Shown here: one piece after another, positions 15,938 to 22,975 of the stretch | How positions within the stretch are numbered: position 1 is the stretch's first letter | Layout: each line of letters opens with the position of its first letter | DNA from: Oscillospiraceae bacterium | GTDB taxonomy: Bacteria > Bacillota > Clostridia > Oscillospirales > Ruminococcaceae | NCBI GenBank assembly: GCA_015067315.1 | Contig: SVMR01000007.1 | Span: forward strand, 42,040-106,039 | Direction of reading: 5' to 3' | DNA: 64,000 nucleotides | Position numbers and translations under genes: made by a program | The notes under the pieces: model-generated | Seen by the model: only the letters and a program-made list of their open reading frames with translations | Told to the model about the DNA's origin: nothing | Databases searched by the model: none

Positions 15938-16632
15938 ATTATATCTCTTACGCATTTTCCCGCAAGGAGATATCCCGCAACAGGCGGGACAAAAGAGATG
16001 CTGCCCGGGGCGTGGCGTCCGTTTTCGGAATCGAGGGCGCATTTTTTGGCTTCCTCGGTGCTGAAAAGAACTTTTTGCTTTTCGATTCCGCGTTTTTTAA
16101 GTTCCTTTCGGATAACTTTTGCAAGACCGCAGCCGCAGCCGGCGGTTTCGGATATATCACCGATGCGGAGTTTTTCCGGATCGAGGCGGTTGCCCGTTCC
16201 AAGGCACATCAGAAGATTTATTCCGCGGTTTTTGCATTCCTCCGCGATATGGAGTTTTGCGGTTACGGTATCGATTGCGTCGATTATATAATCCGGGTTC
16301 CAGTCATAGAGAAAAGCGGAATTTTCCGGAAGATAGAATTCTTTTTTATAGGTTACGTCCGCATCCGGAGCGATTTTTTCAAAACGGATTTTTGCCGCTT
16401 CGATTTTATCCATTCCGACTGTTTCGTATGTTGCAAGAATCTGGCGGTTTATGTTGGTTTCATCAACGGAATCGCCGTCGATGAAAAGGAGATGACCGAT
16501 TCCCGCTCGCAAAAGCGCTTCGGCGGCAGCTCCGCCGACTCCGCCGAGACCCATTACGGCAACCCTTGCGTTATTCAGTTTTTCAAGCGCTTCTTTTCCG
16601 AGGAAAAGTTCGGTTCTTTCAAGACGGGACAT
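15928..16632 (-). CDS. tcdA: tRNA threonylcarbamoyladenosine dehydratase (TcdA/CsdL)
   Basis: From ATG 16632 (MSRLERTELFLGKEALEKL, behind AAGGAG) the protein has 234 residues. It is a ThiF/E1-like adenylating enzyme with the nucleotide-binding GLGGVGGAAAEALLRAGIG, the metal/ATP region IDGDSVDETNINRQ, and the TcdA-type cysteine stretch GCGCGLAKVIRKELKKRG. TcdA cyclises t6A to ct6A at position 37 of ANN-decoding tRNAs. The upstream start in the track (MIPGGNPFQQ) arises from repeat DNA. The gene stands alone between repeat blocks. Confidence 0.88.
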   Translation of the reverse strand: MSRLERTELFLGKEALEKLNNARVAVMGLGGVGGAAAEALLRAGIGHLLFIDGDSVDETNINRQILATYETVGMDKIEAAKIRFEKIAPDADVTYKKEFYLPENSAFLYDWNPDYIIDAIDTVTAKLHIAEECKNRGINLLMCLGTGNRLDPEKLRIGDISETAGCGCGLAKVIRKELKKRGIEKQKVLFSTEEAKKCALDSENGRHAPGSISFVPPVAGYLLAGKCVRDIINA

Positions 16633-16687
16633 TTTCTTTGGTTCTCCTTTTGTTTTTTGTTGAAAGGGATTTCCTCCGGGAATCATT

Positions 16688-17110
16688 TTTGCGGAACGGT
16701 CAAGACCGTTCCCTACAATAAAGCGGCGGGTTTATAATTCAAAACCGTAGGGGCAGATATTATCCGCTGGTTTTAACTGGACAGAGTTACAATCCTTCAC
16801 CCGACTTCGTCGGGAGCAAACTCTTGCGGTGACCAAAATATTCTGCGGCATTTGCCTTGAATATTTTGACCGCGGCGCCAAACCTTGCTCGCTTCATCGT
16901 CCACAGGACGCGCTTCGCAAGCTTTGCTCTTTACACAAGGGAGCCTGCCCTCCGGGTTAATTATAATCCCTCTTTCGTCACCTTCGGTGACACCTTCCCC
17001 TCTGGGAAGGCTTACAAAAATACCCCGCTTTGCCGAACAGTCCATCGTTGAAACCCGGTCATATGACAAGGGTGGGTAAAGTTCTCCCGGCAAATTCACG
17101 TTCCCCTGAT
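16688..17110. repeat. Block of dispersed modular repeats
   Basis: It contains the tcaagaccgttcc module, a GGGGCAGATATTATCCGC copy, cores CCCGACTTCGTCGGG (16800-16814) and GTCACCTTCGGTGAC (16977-16991), and a perfect AAAATATTC/GAATATTTT pair between them. From 17110 to 17235 I see nothing but a T-rich leader of no clear function. Confidence 0.75.
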
Positions 17111-17235
17111 CCAAAAGGCAGGGCCTACATTACAGTGCCGGAGCGGAACTCCCGTTTAACGATTGTTGGATTAAAAAAACGGACGATTCTCGCACAAAGC
17201 AGGGTGTTTTACTATATTATGTTTTTCGGCGGAAA

Positions 17236-17514
17236 TTATGCTTCGTAATCTTCCTCGCCGAAATAAAGACCGTAAATTTCGTCATATTCATCTTCATCGA
17301 CGATTTCTTCAAGATAATCGCAATCGCCGTCGATTACATATTCGAGAATTACCGGTTCTTCAAGTTCCCGTTCCTCTTCGGAAAGACCTTCGGGATAGAG
17401 CACGCAATATTTTTTTCCGTTGTGTTCAATTGCATCAACGAGTTCGAATTCAATATCCCTTCCGTTTTCGTCGGTCAGGGTAACGGTGTTGTATTCTTCA
17501 AAATCCTGCGGCAT
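17236..17514 (-). CDS. DUF1292-family acidic protein
   Basis: The 92-residue protein contains the DUF1292 core (VTLTDENGRDIEFELVDAIE, then KYCVLYPEG) and a strongly acidic C-terminus (EEIVDEDEYDEIYGLYFGEE). Members (YrzB-like) are small soluble proteins of unknown function. It lies five bases downstream of a second DUF1292 gene, which it resembles in sequence, suggesting local duplication. Confidence 0.88.
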   Translation of the reverse strand: MPQDFEEYNTVTLTDENGRDIEFELVDAIEHNGKKYCVLYPEGLSEEERELEEPVILEYVIDGDCDYLEEIVDEDEYDEIYGLYFGEEDYEA

Positions 17515-17519
17515 AAAAA

Positions 17520-17849
17520 TCAGCTTTCCTGTTCGTTTTCGAACTCATAGAGTTCTTCGAGGCGGTCGATGAAAATTTCGGAAATTTCGTTGTATTCGTC
17601 GTCATCTTCGATGGGTTCGAGGAATTCTTCGCCGTCTTCTTCAACAACTTTGAGAATTACGAGTTCGCCGTCGTCGGAATCGACGTTTTCAGCGGTTTCG
17701 GTGGGGATAAGCGCAAAATATTCGTTGTTTTCGGTTACGAGGGAATCAACAATTTCGAATTCGGTTTCTTTTCCGTTTTCGTCAACAAGGGTTACAAAAT
17801 CGTTGCCGTAATCTTCGTTTTCAGCGGGGTTGTTGTTCTGTTTGCTCAT
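17520..17849 (-). CDS. DUF1292-family acidic protein, second copy
   Basis: This 109-residue paralogue of the neighbouring gene has VTLVDENGKETEFEIVDSLV, YFALIPTE, and an acidic tail (EEFLEPIEDDDEYNEI). It starts behind GGAGAAAT and is the first gene of a two-gene unit. In many Clostridia a single DUF1292 gene occurs near tRNA-modification or ruvX-like genes. Here the pair stands apart from those. Function unknown. Confidence 0.87.
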   Translation of the reverse strand: MSKQNNNPAENEDYGNDFVTLVDENGKETEFEIVDSLVTENNEYFALIPTETAENVDSDDGELVILKVVEEDGEEFLEPIEDDDEYNEISEIFIDRLEELYEFENEQES

Positions 17850-17940
17850 TTTAATTTCTCCGTTTCATGGGTGATTTTTACATTAATATATTATAATAAT
17901 CCGGCGATAAAGTCAACGAGATTTTTGAGTTTATTTTTTG

Positions 17941-18630
17941 TTAATCCGAAATTTCAACGGAAATTATTTTTACCGGGGAAAGGGCGGAATATCCGCCGGT
18001 ATAGCCGGATTTTTTGGCGGAAGCGATTTTTTCCGCAGTATCAAAACCGGAAATGATTTTTCCGAAAACGATTGTTTTTTCTTCATATTCCGGAATTCCG
18101 CCGAATTCTTCATAGAGGGCGGATTTTTCTTCCGGGAAGGTTTTTTCGGATATATAAGCTTTTGAAAAACCGGAAAGGGATTTGTTCATAACAATAAAAA
18201 AGCTTGGGGAAACGAAATCTTCTTCGAGGACGAAGGCAAGGGTTCCGTAAAGGCAGGCAAATTCCGTTTTTTCCGCGGAAAAATTTTCGGCAGGAACAGA
18301 AACCTGGATAAACATATTTTCCGCAAGGGTTTTGAATTCCGTTCCGTCAAAGGCGCCGCTTTTTGCAAGTTCAAGGAATTTTTTCCCGGCGGAGGATTCG
18401 GGAACGGAAATTTCCATTTCGCCCAGATCGGTTTTTATCACCGCTTTTGTTCCGTTTTCGGAAATCAGATATTCGCTTTTTTTCGTTTCAAAATCTTTTT
18501 CAATCGCCGGTTTTTCGGATTCCGGTCTTTTGGAACCGAAGAATCCGAAAGCCGCAAGAATTCCGAAAAGGGATATCAGCAGAACAAGGAATATTGTTGT
18601 TACGATTCCGAGGATTTTAATGTTTTTCAA
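17941..18630 (-). CDS. Membrane-anchored cyclophilin-like peptidyl-prolyl isomerase
   Basis: The 229-residue protein begins with a signal-anchor helix (ILGIVTTIFLVLLISLFGILAAFGFF), then a cyclophilin fold read from AVIKTDLGEMEISVPE, GAFDGTEFKTLAENMFIQ, GTLAFVLE, PSFFIVMN and KTIVFGKIISGFDTAEKI. It should catalyse proline isomerisation outside the membrane. The usual active-site phrase FHRVIxxFMIQGGD is badly diverged (FKTLAENMFIQVSV), so catalysis is doubtful. It may instead act as a chaperone-like binding protein. It is a monocistronic gene preceded by a repeat. Confidence 0.75.
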   Translation of the reverse strand: MKNIKILGIVTTIFLVLLISLFGILAAFGFFGSKRPESEKPAIEKDFETKKSEYLISENGTKAVIKTDLGEMEISVPESSAGKKFLELAKSGAFDGTEFKTLAENMFIQVSVPAENFSAEKTEFACLYGTLAFVLEEDFVSPSFFIVMNKSLSGFSKAYISEKTFPEEKSALYEEFGGIPEYEEKTIVFGKIISGFDTAEKIASAKKSGYTGGYSALSPVKIISVEISD

Positions 18631-18675
18631 AATTTTCGGTCTCCTTTCCGGTGAATTATATGGGTGAAAATTTAA

Positions 18676-18755
18676 TCGGGCGGGGGCTGACCCTCCGGGT
18701 TCTTGGTAATCCCTCTTTCGTCTGCTTCGCAGACACCTTCCCCCAGGGGAAGGCT
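18676..18755. repeat. Dispersed modular repeat
   Basis: A module with core GTCTGCTTCGCAGAC and arm ccttcccccaggggaaggct, preceded by gaccctccgggttcttggtaatccctc. It ends almost exactly at the hemW stop codon. Confidence 0.75.
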
Positions 18756-19869
18756 AATATAAAATTTCCGCGGTAAGGGCGTTTGAAAGAAGAAAACCTT
18801 TCGGGGTGAAGGAAATCCGGGTTCCGTTTATCCGGAGAAGACCGGAAGCTTCGAAAGGCTTTGCGTTTTCAAGAATTTCCCCGGCGGAAACTTCCGGGAA
18901 TTTTTCCGCAAGTTCCGAAATATCGAGCCCTTCGGCAAGTCGAAGACGGAGCATTGCATATTCTTCCCAGCCGCCGCCGGAAGATTCCTCTTTTTCGTTT
19001 TCGTCAAAAGGTTTTTCGAGGAAATCCGCTATGCTCCGGTCAAAATAAAAACGGCGTCCTTCCATGAAAGAATGGGCGGAAGGTCCGATTCCGATATATT
19101 CGTCGTCCAGCCAATAGCGCAGGTTATGGAAGGAGCGTTTTCCGTCCTTCGCGAAATTTGAAATTTCGTACTGCTCAAAACCGCGCTTTTCAAGTTCCTC
19201 GCAGGCAAGGAGATAAAAATCCGCCGCTTTTTCCTCATCGGCGCAGAGAAAACGCAGTTCGCTTTTTGAAAGGGGAGTTCCTTCCTCGATTTTAAGCATA
19301 TAGGATGATATGTGGGAAACGCCGAGGGAAGAACAGAATTCAATGCTTTCTTTAAGGGAATCCTCCGTCTGGTAGGGGATTCCGAGCATCAAATCGAGGG
19401 ATATATTGTCAAAACCGGCTTTTTGGGCGGTTTTTACCGTTTCTTCCGCTTCCTTCGGGGAATGGATTCTTCCGAGGGTGGAAAGTTCCTTTTCGTTTGC
19501 GCTTTGAAGACCGAAGGAAAGGCGGTTTATTCCGGCGGATTTAAGAACGGAAAAATCGACCCGCTCCGAAACGCCCGGATTTCCCTCCGCGGTAACTTCC
19601 GCATCGGAAGTCAGATAGGGTTTTGCCGCTTCCATTATTTCGCAAAGGTGTTTTTCTCCCAGAAGCAGGGGAGTTCCGCCGCCGAAATACAAAGAGTTAT
19701 AAGACCTTGCATACCTTTTTCCGTAAAATTCAATCGCTTCGATTACGCGGTTTTTATAAATTCCGAAATATTCCTCGCCCTTCGGAAATGAATAAAAATC
19801 GCAGTATCTGCATTTTTGCATGCAGAAGGGGATATGAATATACAGCCCCGCGGGGTTCTTTTTATTCAA
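18754..19869 (-). CDS. hemW: HemW-like radical SAM protein (heme chaperone / former HemN-like)
   Basis: The 371-residue protein starts LYIHIPFCMQKCRYCDFYSF, with the radical SAM CxxxCxxC cluster motif followed by the extra Cys-free phrase typical of HemW rather than of true HemN. YFGGGTPLLL, EGNPG, LSFGLQS and YEISNFAK follow in order. HemW binds heme and is thought to deliver it to heme proteins. The start is TTG behind GGAGGGAG. Its upstream region carries an unusual cluster of DnaA-box-like 9-mers. A C-terminal winged-helix region (GLLRINGTRISFTPKGF) is complete. Confidence 0.9.
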   Translation of the reverse strand: MNKKNPAGLYIHIPFCMQKCRYCDFYSFPKGEEYFGIYKNRVIEAIEFYGKRYARSYNSLYFGGGTPLLLGEKHLCEIMEAAKPYLTSDAEVTAEGNPGVSERVDFSVLKSAGINRLSFGLQSANEKELSTLGRIHSPKEAEETVKTAQKAGFDNISLDLMLGIPYQTEDSLKESIEFCSSLGVSHISSYMLKIEEGTPLSKSELRFLCADEEKAADFYLLACEELEKRGFEQYEISNFAKDGKRSFHNLRYWLDDEYIGIGPSAHSFMEGRRFYFDRSIADFLEKPFDENEKEESSGGGWEEYAMLRLRLAEGLDISELAEKFPEVSAGEILENAKPFEASGLLRINGTRISFTPKGFLLSNALTAEILY

Positions 19870-20002
19870 TATGCTCCCTCCTTCATTTTTTCCGCTTTTT
19901 CGGCAAAAACGGTGCTCATTTTACATTTTTTCGTGGAAAAATTTTATTAACATGGAAAACTTTTTGCTTTAAACGGCTTTAAAAAGCGGTTTTTTTGAGC
20001 AC

Positions 20003-20093
20003 TTTTCAACCTTTTCAACATTGGCGTTGTTGAAAACTCATGTTTTTGTTGAGAAAAACCATTGAAAACCCATAGTTTTCAACATTTTCCACA
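20003..20093. promoter_or_regulatory. Cluster of DnaA-box-like 9-mers
   Basis: TTTTCAACC (20003) and TTTTCAACA (20012) abut. TGTTGAAAA lies at 20028 and the variant TGTTGAGAA at 20047. TTTTCAACA (20076) and TTTTCCACA (20085) abut again. TTTTCCACA differs from the consensus TTATCCACA at one base. The same TTTTCAACA word recurs in tandem and inverted pairs beside dnaA. The region is AT-rich and otherwise gene-free. Confidence 0.5.
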
Positions 20094-20259
20094 GAGTACT
20101 CCACCAAATGGCTTAAATATGCCGTTTATGAATAATTTTTTTGTTGAAATCCGTTTTTTGATACTTTCGGGTATATTTTTCCGGTTAATTGGAATTAATT
20201 GGAAATCCTGTATAACTGATTTTCTTTATTCACCGGATGCTGAAAGATGCTCGGAATTT

Positions 20260-21231
20260 TCATTCATTTTCGGAGGCGAGCAGGACCCGGTCGATCAGAT
20301 TTTCGAGATCTTCCGGAGTTTCGAGAGCGCCGCATTCTCTTCGGAATTCGGCGGCGCCGCGCATTCCCTTAATATACCAGGAGGAATGTTTTCTTGCCTC
20401 GCGCATGCCGGTATATTCCCCTTTGTATTTGCAGAGGAGTTCGATATGTTTTTTTAGGACGGCCATTCTTTCTTCCGGGGTCGGTTCCGGAAGAAGTTCG
20501 CCGGTTTCCATATAATGCGCGATCTGTCTGAAAATCCAGGGGTTTCCCATTGCGCCACGGCCGACCATTACAAGATCACAGCCGGTCTGGTCATAAAGAG
20601 CCTTTGCGCTTTCCGGCGAAACAACGTCGCCGTTTCCGATTACGGGAACGGAAACCGCCTCTTTAACCCGGCGGATAATATCCCAGTTTACCGGCGGAGC
20701 ATACATCTGGGTGCGGGTTCTTCCGTGAACGGTAAGGGCGGAAGCTCCGTTTGCTTCGCAGATGCAGGCAAATTCCACGGCGTTGAGGTGTTCGTTATCC
20801 CAACCGGCGCGGAATTTTACCGTTACGGGGATATCCACCGCGTCAACGACCGCCCGGACGATTCTTCCCGCAAGTTCCGGATCTTTCATAAGTGCGGAAC
20901 CGCCGCCGTTTCCGGCGACCTTCGGAACAGGGCAGCCGAAATTTATATCTATTGCGTCCGGTTTATATTCAAGGGCAAGTTTTGCGGCTTCCGCCATAAC
21001 TTCCGGTTCGGAACCGAAAAGCTGGACGGCGCAGGGTCTTTCCGCTTCGTTTATTTCAAGAAGTTCGGCGGATTTTTTGCTTCCGTAGGAAAGACCTTTT
21101 GAACTTGTCATTTCTCCCACGGTCCATACCGCGCCGAATTCACGGCTTATTTCTCTCATCGCTCTGTCGCCGACACCCGCAAGGGGAGCAAGGGCGGCAT
21201 ATTTCGGAAGTTCTATGTTTCCTATTTTCAT
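20260..21231 (-). CDS. dusB: tRNA dihydrouridine synthase, DusB type
   Basis: The 323-residue flavoenzyme has the Dus landmarks: LAPLAGVGDRAMR at the N-terminus, DINFGCPVPKVAGNGGGSALM with the catalytic cysteine, VKFRAGWDN, LTVHGRTRTQMY and VIGNGDVVSPE. It reduces uridines in the D-loop of tRNAs using FMN and NADPH. Its ATG overlaps the stop of the upstream M23 lipoprotein gene (ATGA), so the two are coupled. A dus gene beside hemW is common in Firmicutes, but here a DnaA-box-like cluster separates them. Confidence 0.92.
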   Translation of the reverse strand: MKIGNIELPKYAALAPLAGVGDRAMREISREFGAVWTVGEMTSSKGLSYGSKKSAELLEINEAERPCAVQLFGSEPEVMAEAAKLALEYKPDAIDINFGCPVPKVAGNGGGSALMKDPELAGRIVRAVVDAVDIPVTVKFRAGWDNEHLNAVEFACICEANGASALTVHGRTRTQMYAPPVNWDIIRRVKEAVSVPVIGNGDVVSPESAKALYDQTGCDLVMVGRGAMGNPWIFRQIAHYMETGELLPEPTPEERMAVLKKHIELLCKYKGEYTGMREARKHSSWYIKGMRGAAEFRRECGALETPEDLENLIDRVLLASENE

Positions 21232-22235
21232 TCTGCTGCCTCCCCAAAATCAAGATCCGGTTCCGTCCCGAGGAAAAGGTTCGGATCCACAAAAACACCG
21301 CCCACGGAAATTCCGAAATGGAGGTGGTTTCCGGTTGAAAGTCCCGTTGTTCCGACTGTTCCGATAACCGTGTTTTTATCGACGAAATCCCCTTCGGAAA
21401 CTTTTATTTCGTTCATATGGTAATGCCAGCTCATAATTCCGCAGCCATGGTCAATTATAACTGTGTTTCCCGTAAGTCCGAGTATTCCGGCAAAATAGAT
21501 TTTTCCGCTGTTCGTTGCAAAAACGGGAGTTCCGCCGCCGGCAGCCATATCGATTGCGTCATGCCATTCGGTTCTTCCGCTTGAAAAAGTTCGGAAAGTT
21601 CCGAAGGAAGTTGTTTCCTTATACCAGGAATTTCCGAGAGGCATTGCAAATTCCCCTTCCCAAAGGGGTTCTTCGGAAAAATAAAATCTTTTTTCTTCGA
21701 AGAATTCCGCAAAGGCTTCCCGGACTGCGGTATCCTCGATTGTTGCTTCGAGGGTTGCCTGTTCGACAACAAGATACTGCTTTTTGAAATTTTTATCGAG
21801 AACAATAACTCCGCCGACATAATTATAATCTTCGGAGGAAATTTCGATCGGATAATATCCCGCTTCTGTATCCGGTTTTACGGGGATGAAGCAATACCAT
21901 TTTCCGTTTTTTTCAAAAAAACGACGGGAATTTCCCATGATATCGGTGAAAACCGCTTCGGAAAGATCGACGTTTTCCGCTTTTACCGTTATATAGCCGC
22001 CTTTTTCAACAAGATGGGCGGAAAGGCTGAAGGAAGGTTCCGGAACCGGTTCCGGTTCGGTAATTTCTTCCGGTTCGGCCGCTTCCGGTTCGGAAGAACT
22101 TTCCGGAAGGGAAGAGGAATTTTCGGAAGATTCCGGAGCTATTGCCGGGGTGTTTTCCGAAAATCCGCAGGCGGAAAAGGATATTATAATTGCGGAAAGG
22201 AGCATTGCTGTAAGCAGTTTTTTTGATTTTGTCAC
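21228..22235 (-). CDS. M23-family (LytM) peptidase lipoprotein
   Basis: The 335-residue protein has a lipoprotein signal peptide (LLSAIIISFSAC), a Ser/Glu/Pro-rich linker (about residues 25-65), an Ig-like region, and a C-terminal M23 domain with EWHDAIDMAA and HLHFGISV, which supply the zinc ligands. It probably cuts peptidoglycan cross-bridges or regulates an amidase on the outer face of the membrane. The linker is repetitive (EPEAAEPEEITEPEPVPEP), as in wall-spanning lipoproteins. It is co-transcribed with dusB through a 4-base overlap, an odd functional pairing. Confidence 0.88.
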   Translation of the reverse strand: MTKSKKLLTAMLLSAIIISFSACGFSENTPAIAPESSENSSSLPESSSEPEAAEPEEITEPEPVPEPSFSLSAHLVEKGGYITVKAENVDLSEAVFTDIMGNSRRFFEKNGKWYCFIPVKPDTEAGYYPIEISSEDYNYVGGVIVLDKNFKKQYLVVEQATLEATIEDTAVREAFAEFFEEKRFYFSEEPLWEGEFAMPLGNSWYKETTSFGTFRTFSSGRTEWHDAIDMAAGGGTPVFATNSGKIYFAGILGLTGNTVIIDHGCGIMSWHYHMNEIKVSEGDFVDKNTVIGTVGTTGLSTGNHLHFGISVGGVFVDPNLFLGTEPDLDFGEAAE

Positions 22236-22285
22236 GTTTTTCCTCCGAAAATTTATTTATAATCAGTTGTGGTTTTTAATTGAAC

Positions 22286-22862
22286 GGAGTTTGTCCCTCA
22301 TCCGCCACGCTTTTAAGAACAGGCGCGCGGCCGAGGGATTCTTTTCAGCCTCCCCTATTAGGGGAGGTGGATTTTTCGGCGGCTTGCCGACGGAAAAGAC
22401 GAAAGGGTGGCAACGGTTTTTTCGGATAGATTTATTAAAACAATGTAGGTGCGGATATTATCCGCCCGTTTTGTAATTGGATGGAGTTGACACCTCATCC
22501 GTCACTTCGTGCCACCTTTTGCTCAGCCGCAGACGGCAACCCCTCTGTCTGCTTCGCAGACATCTCCCCTAACAGGGGAGTCTCCTCAAGGAGAAGGCTG
22601 ACCCTCCGGGTTTCCTTATTAAAGAGAACGGATTCTTCGCTTCGCTCAGAATGACATTGGTCTGTCATTGCGAGCCTTCGCAGAAGGCGTGGCAATCCGT
22701 TTTCCCTTTTATCGGAACGGTCAAGACCGTTCCCTACAGTAACGCAATTGGCTTACAATTACTAAACCGTAGGGGCGGATATATCCACCCGGTTTTAACT
22801 GGACAGAGTCAACACTTCATCGGTCACCTGCGGTGACAGCTTCCCCGACCGGAAGGCTTTAA
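22286..22862. repeat. Large block of dispersed modular repeats
   Basis: It contains copies with a mostly paired CGGCGGCTTGCCG core, GTCTGCTTCGCAGAC and GTCACCTGCGGTGAC, the ggattcttcgcttcgctcag element, the ggaacggtcaagaccgttcc module and GGGGCGGATATATCC. It fills the gap between the M23 gene and polA. Confidence 0.8.
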
Positions 22863-22879
22863 AGGAATTTTATTATAAT

Positions 22880-22912
22880 ATTATAGCATACAGGAAATTT
22901 ATATGCTATAAT
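22880..22912 (+). promoter_or_regulatory. Long inverted repeat upstream of polA
   Basis: ATTATAGCATA and TATGCTATAAT are perfect 11-bp arms separated by 11 bases. They are bracketed by two copies of ttattataatatta. The right arm contains a TATAAT -10-like hexamer, so this may be operator and promoter together. No good -35 box is seen. Confidence 0.45.
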
Positions 22913-22975
22913 AAGTTATTATAATATTATTAAATATTCCAATAAATCATATTTTCAAAGGGAGGTTTCCTCTTT

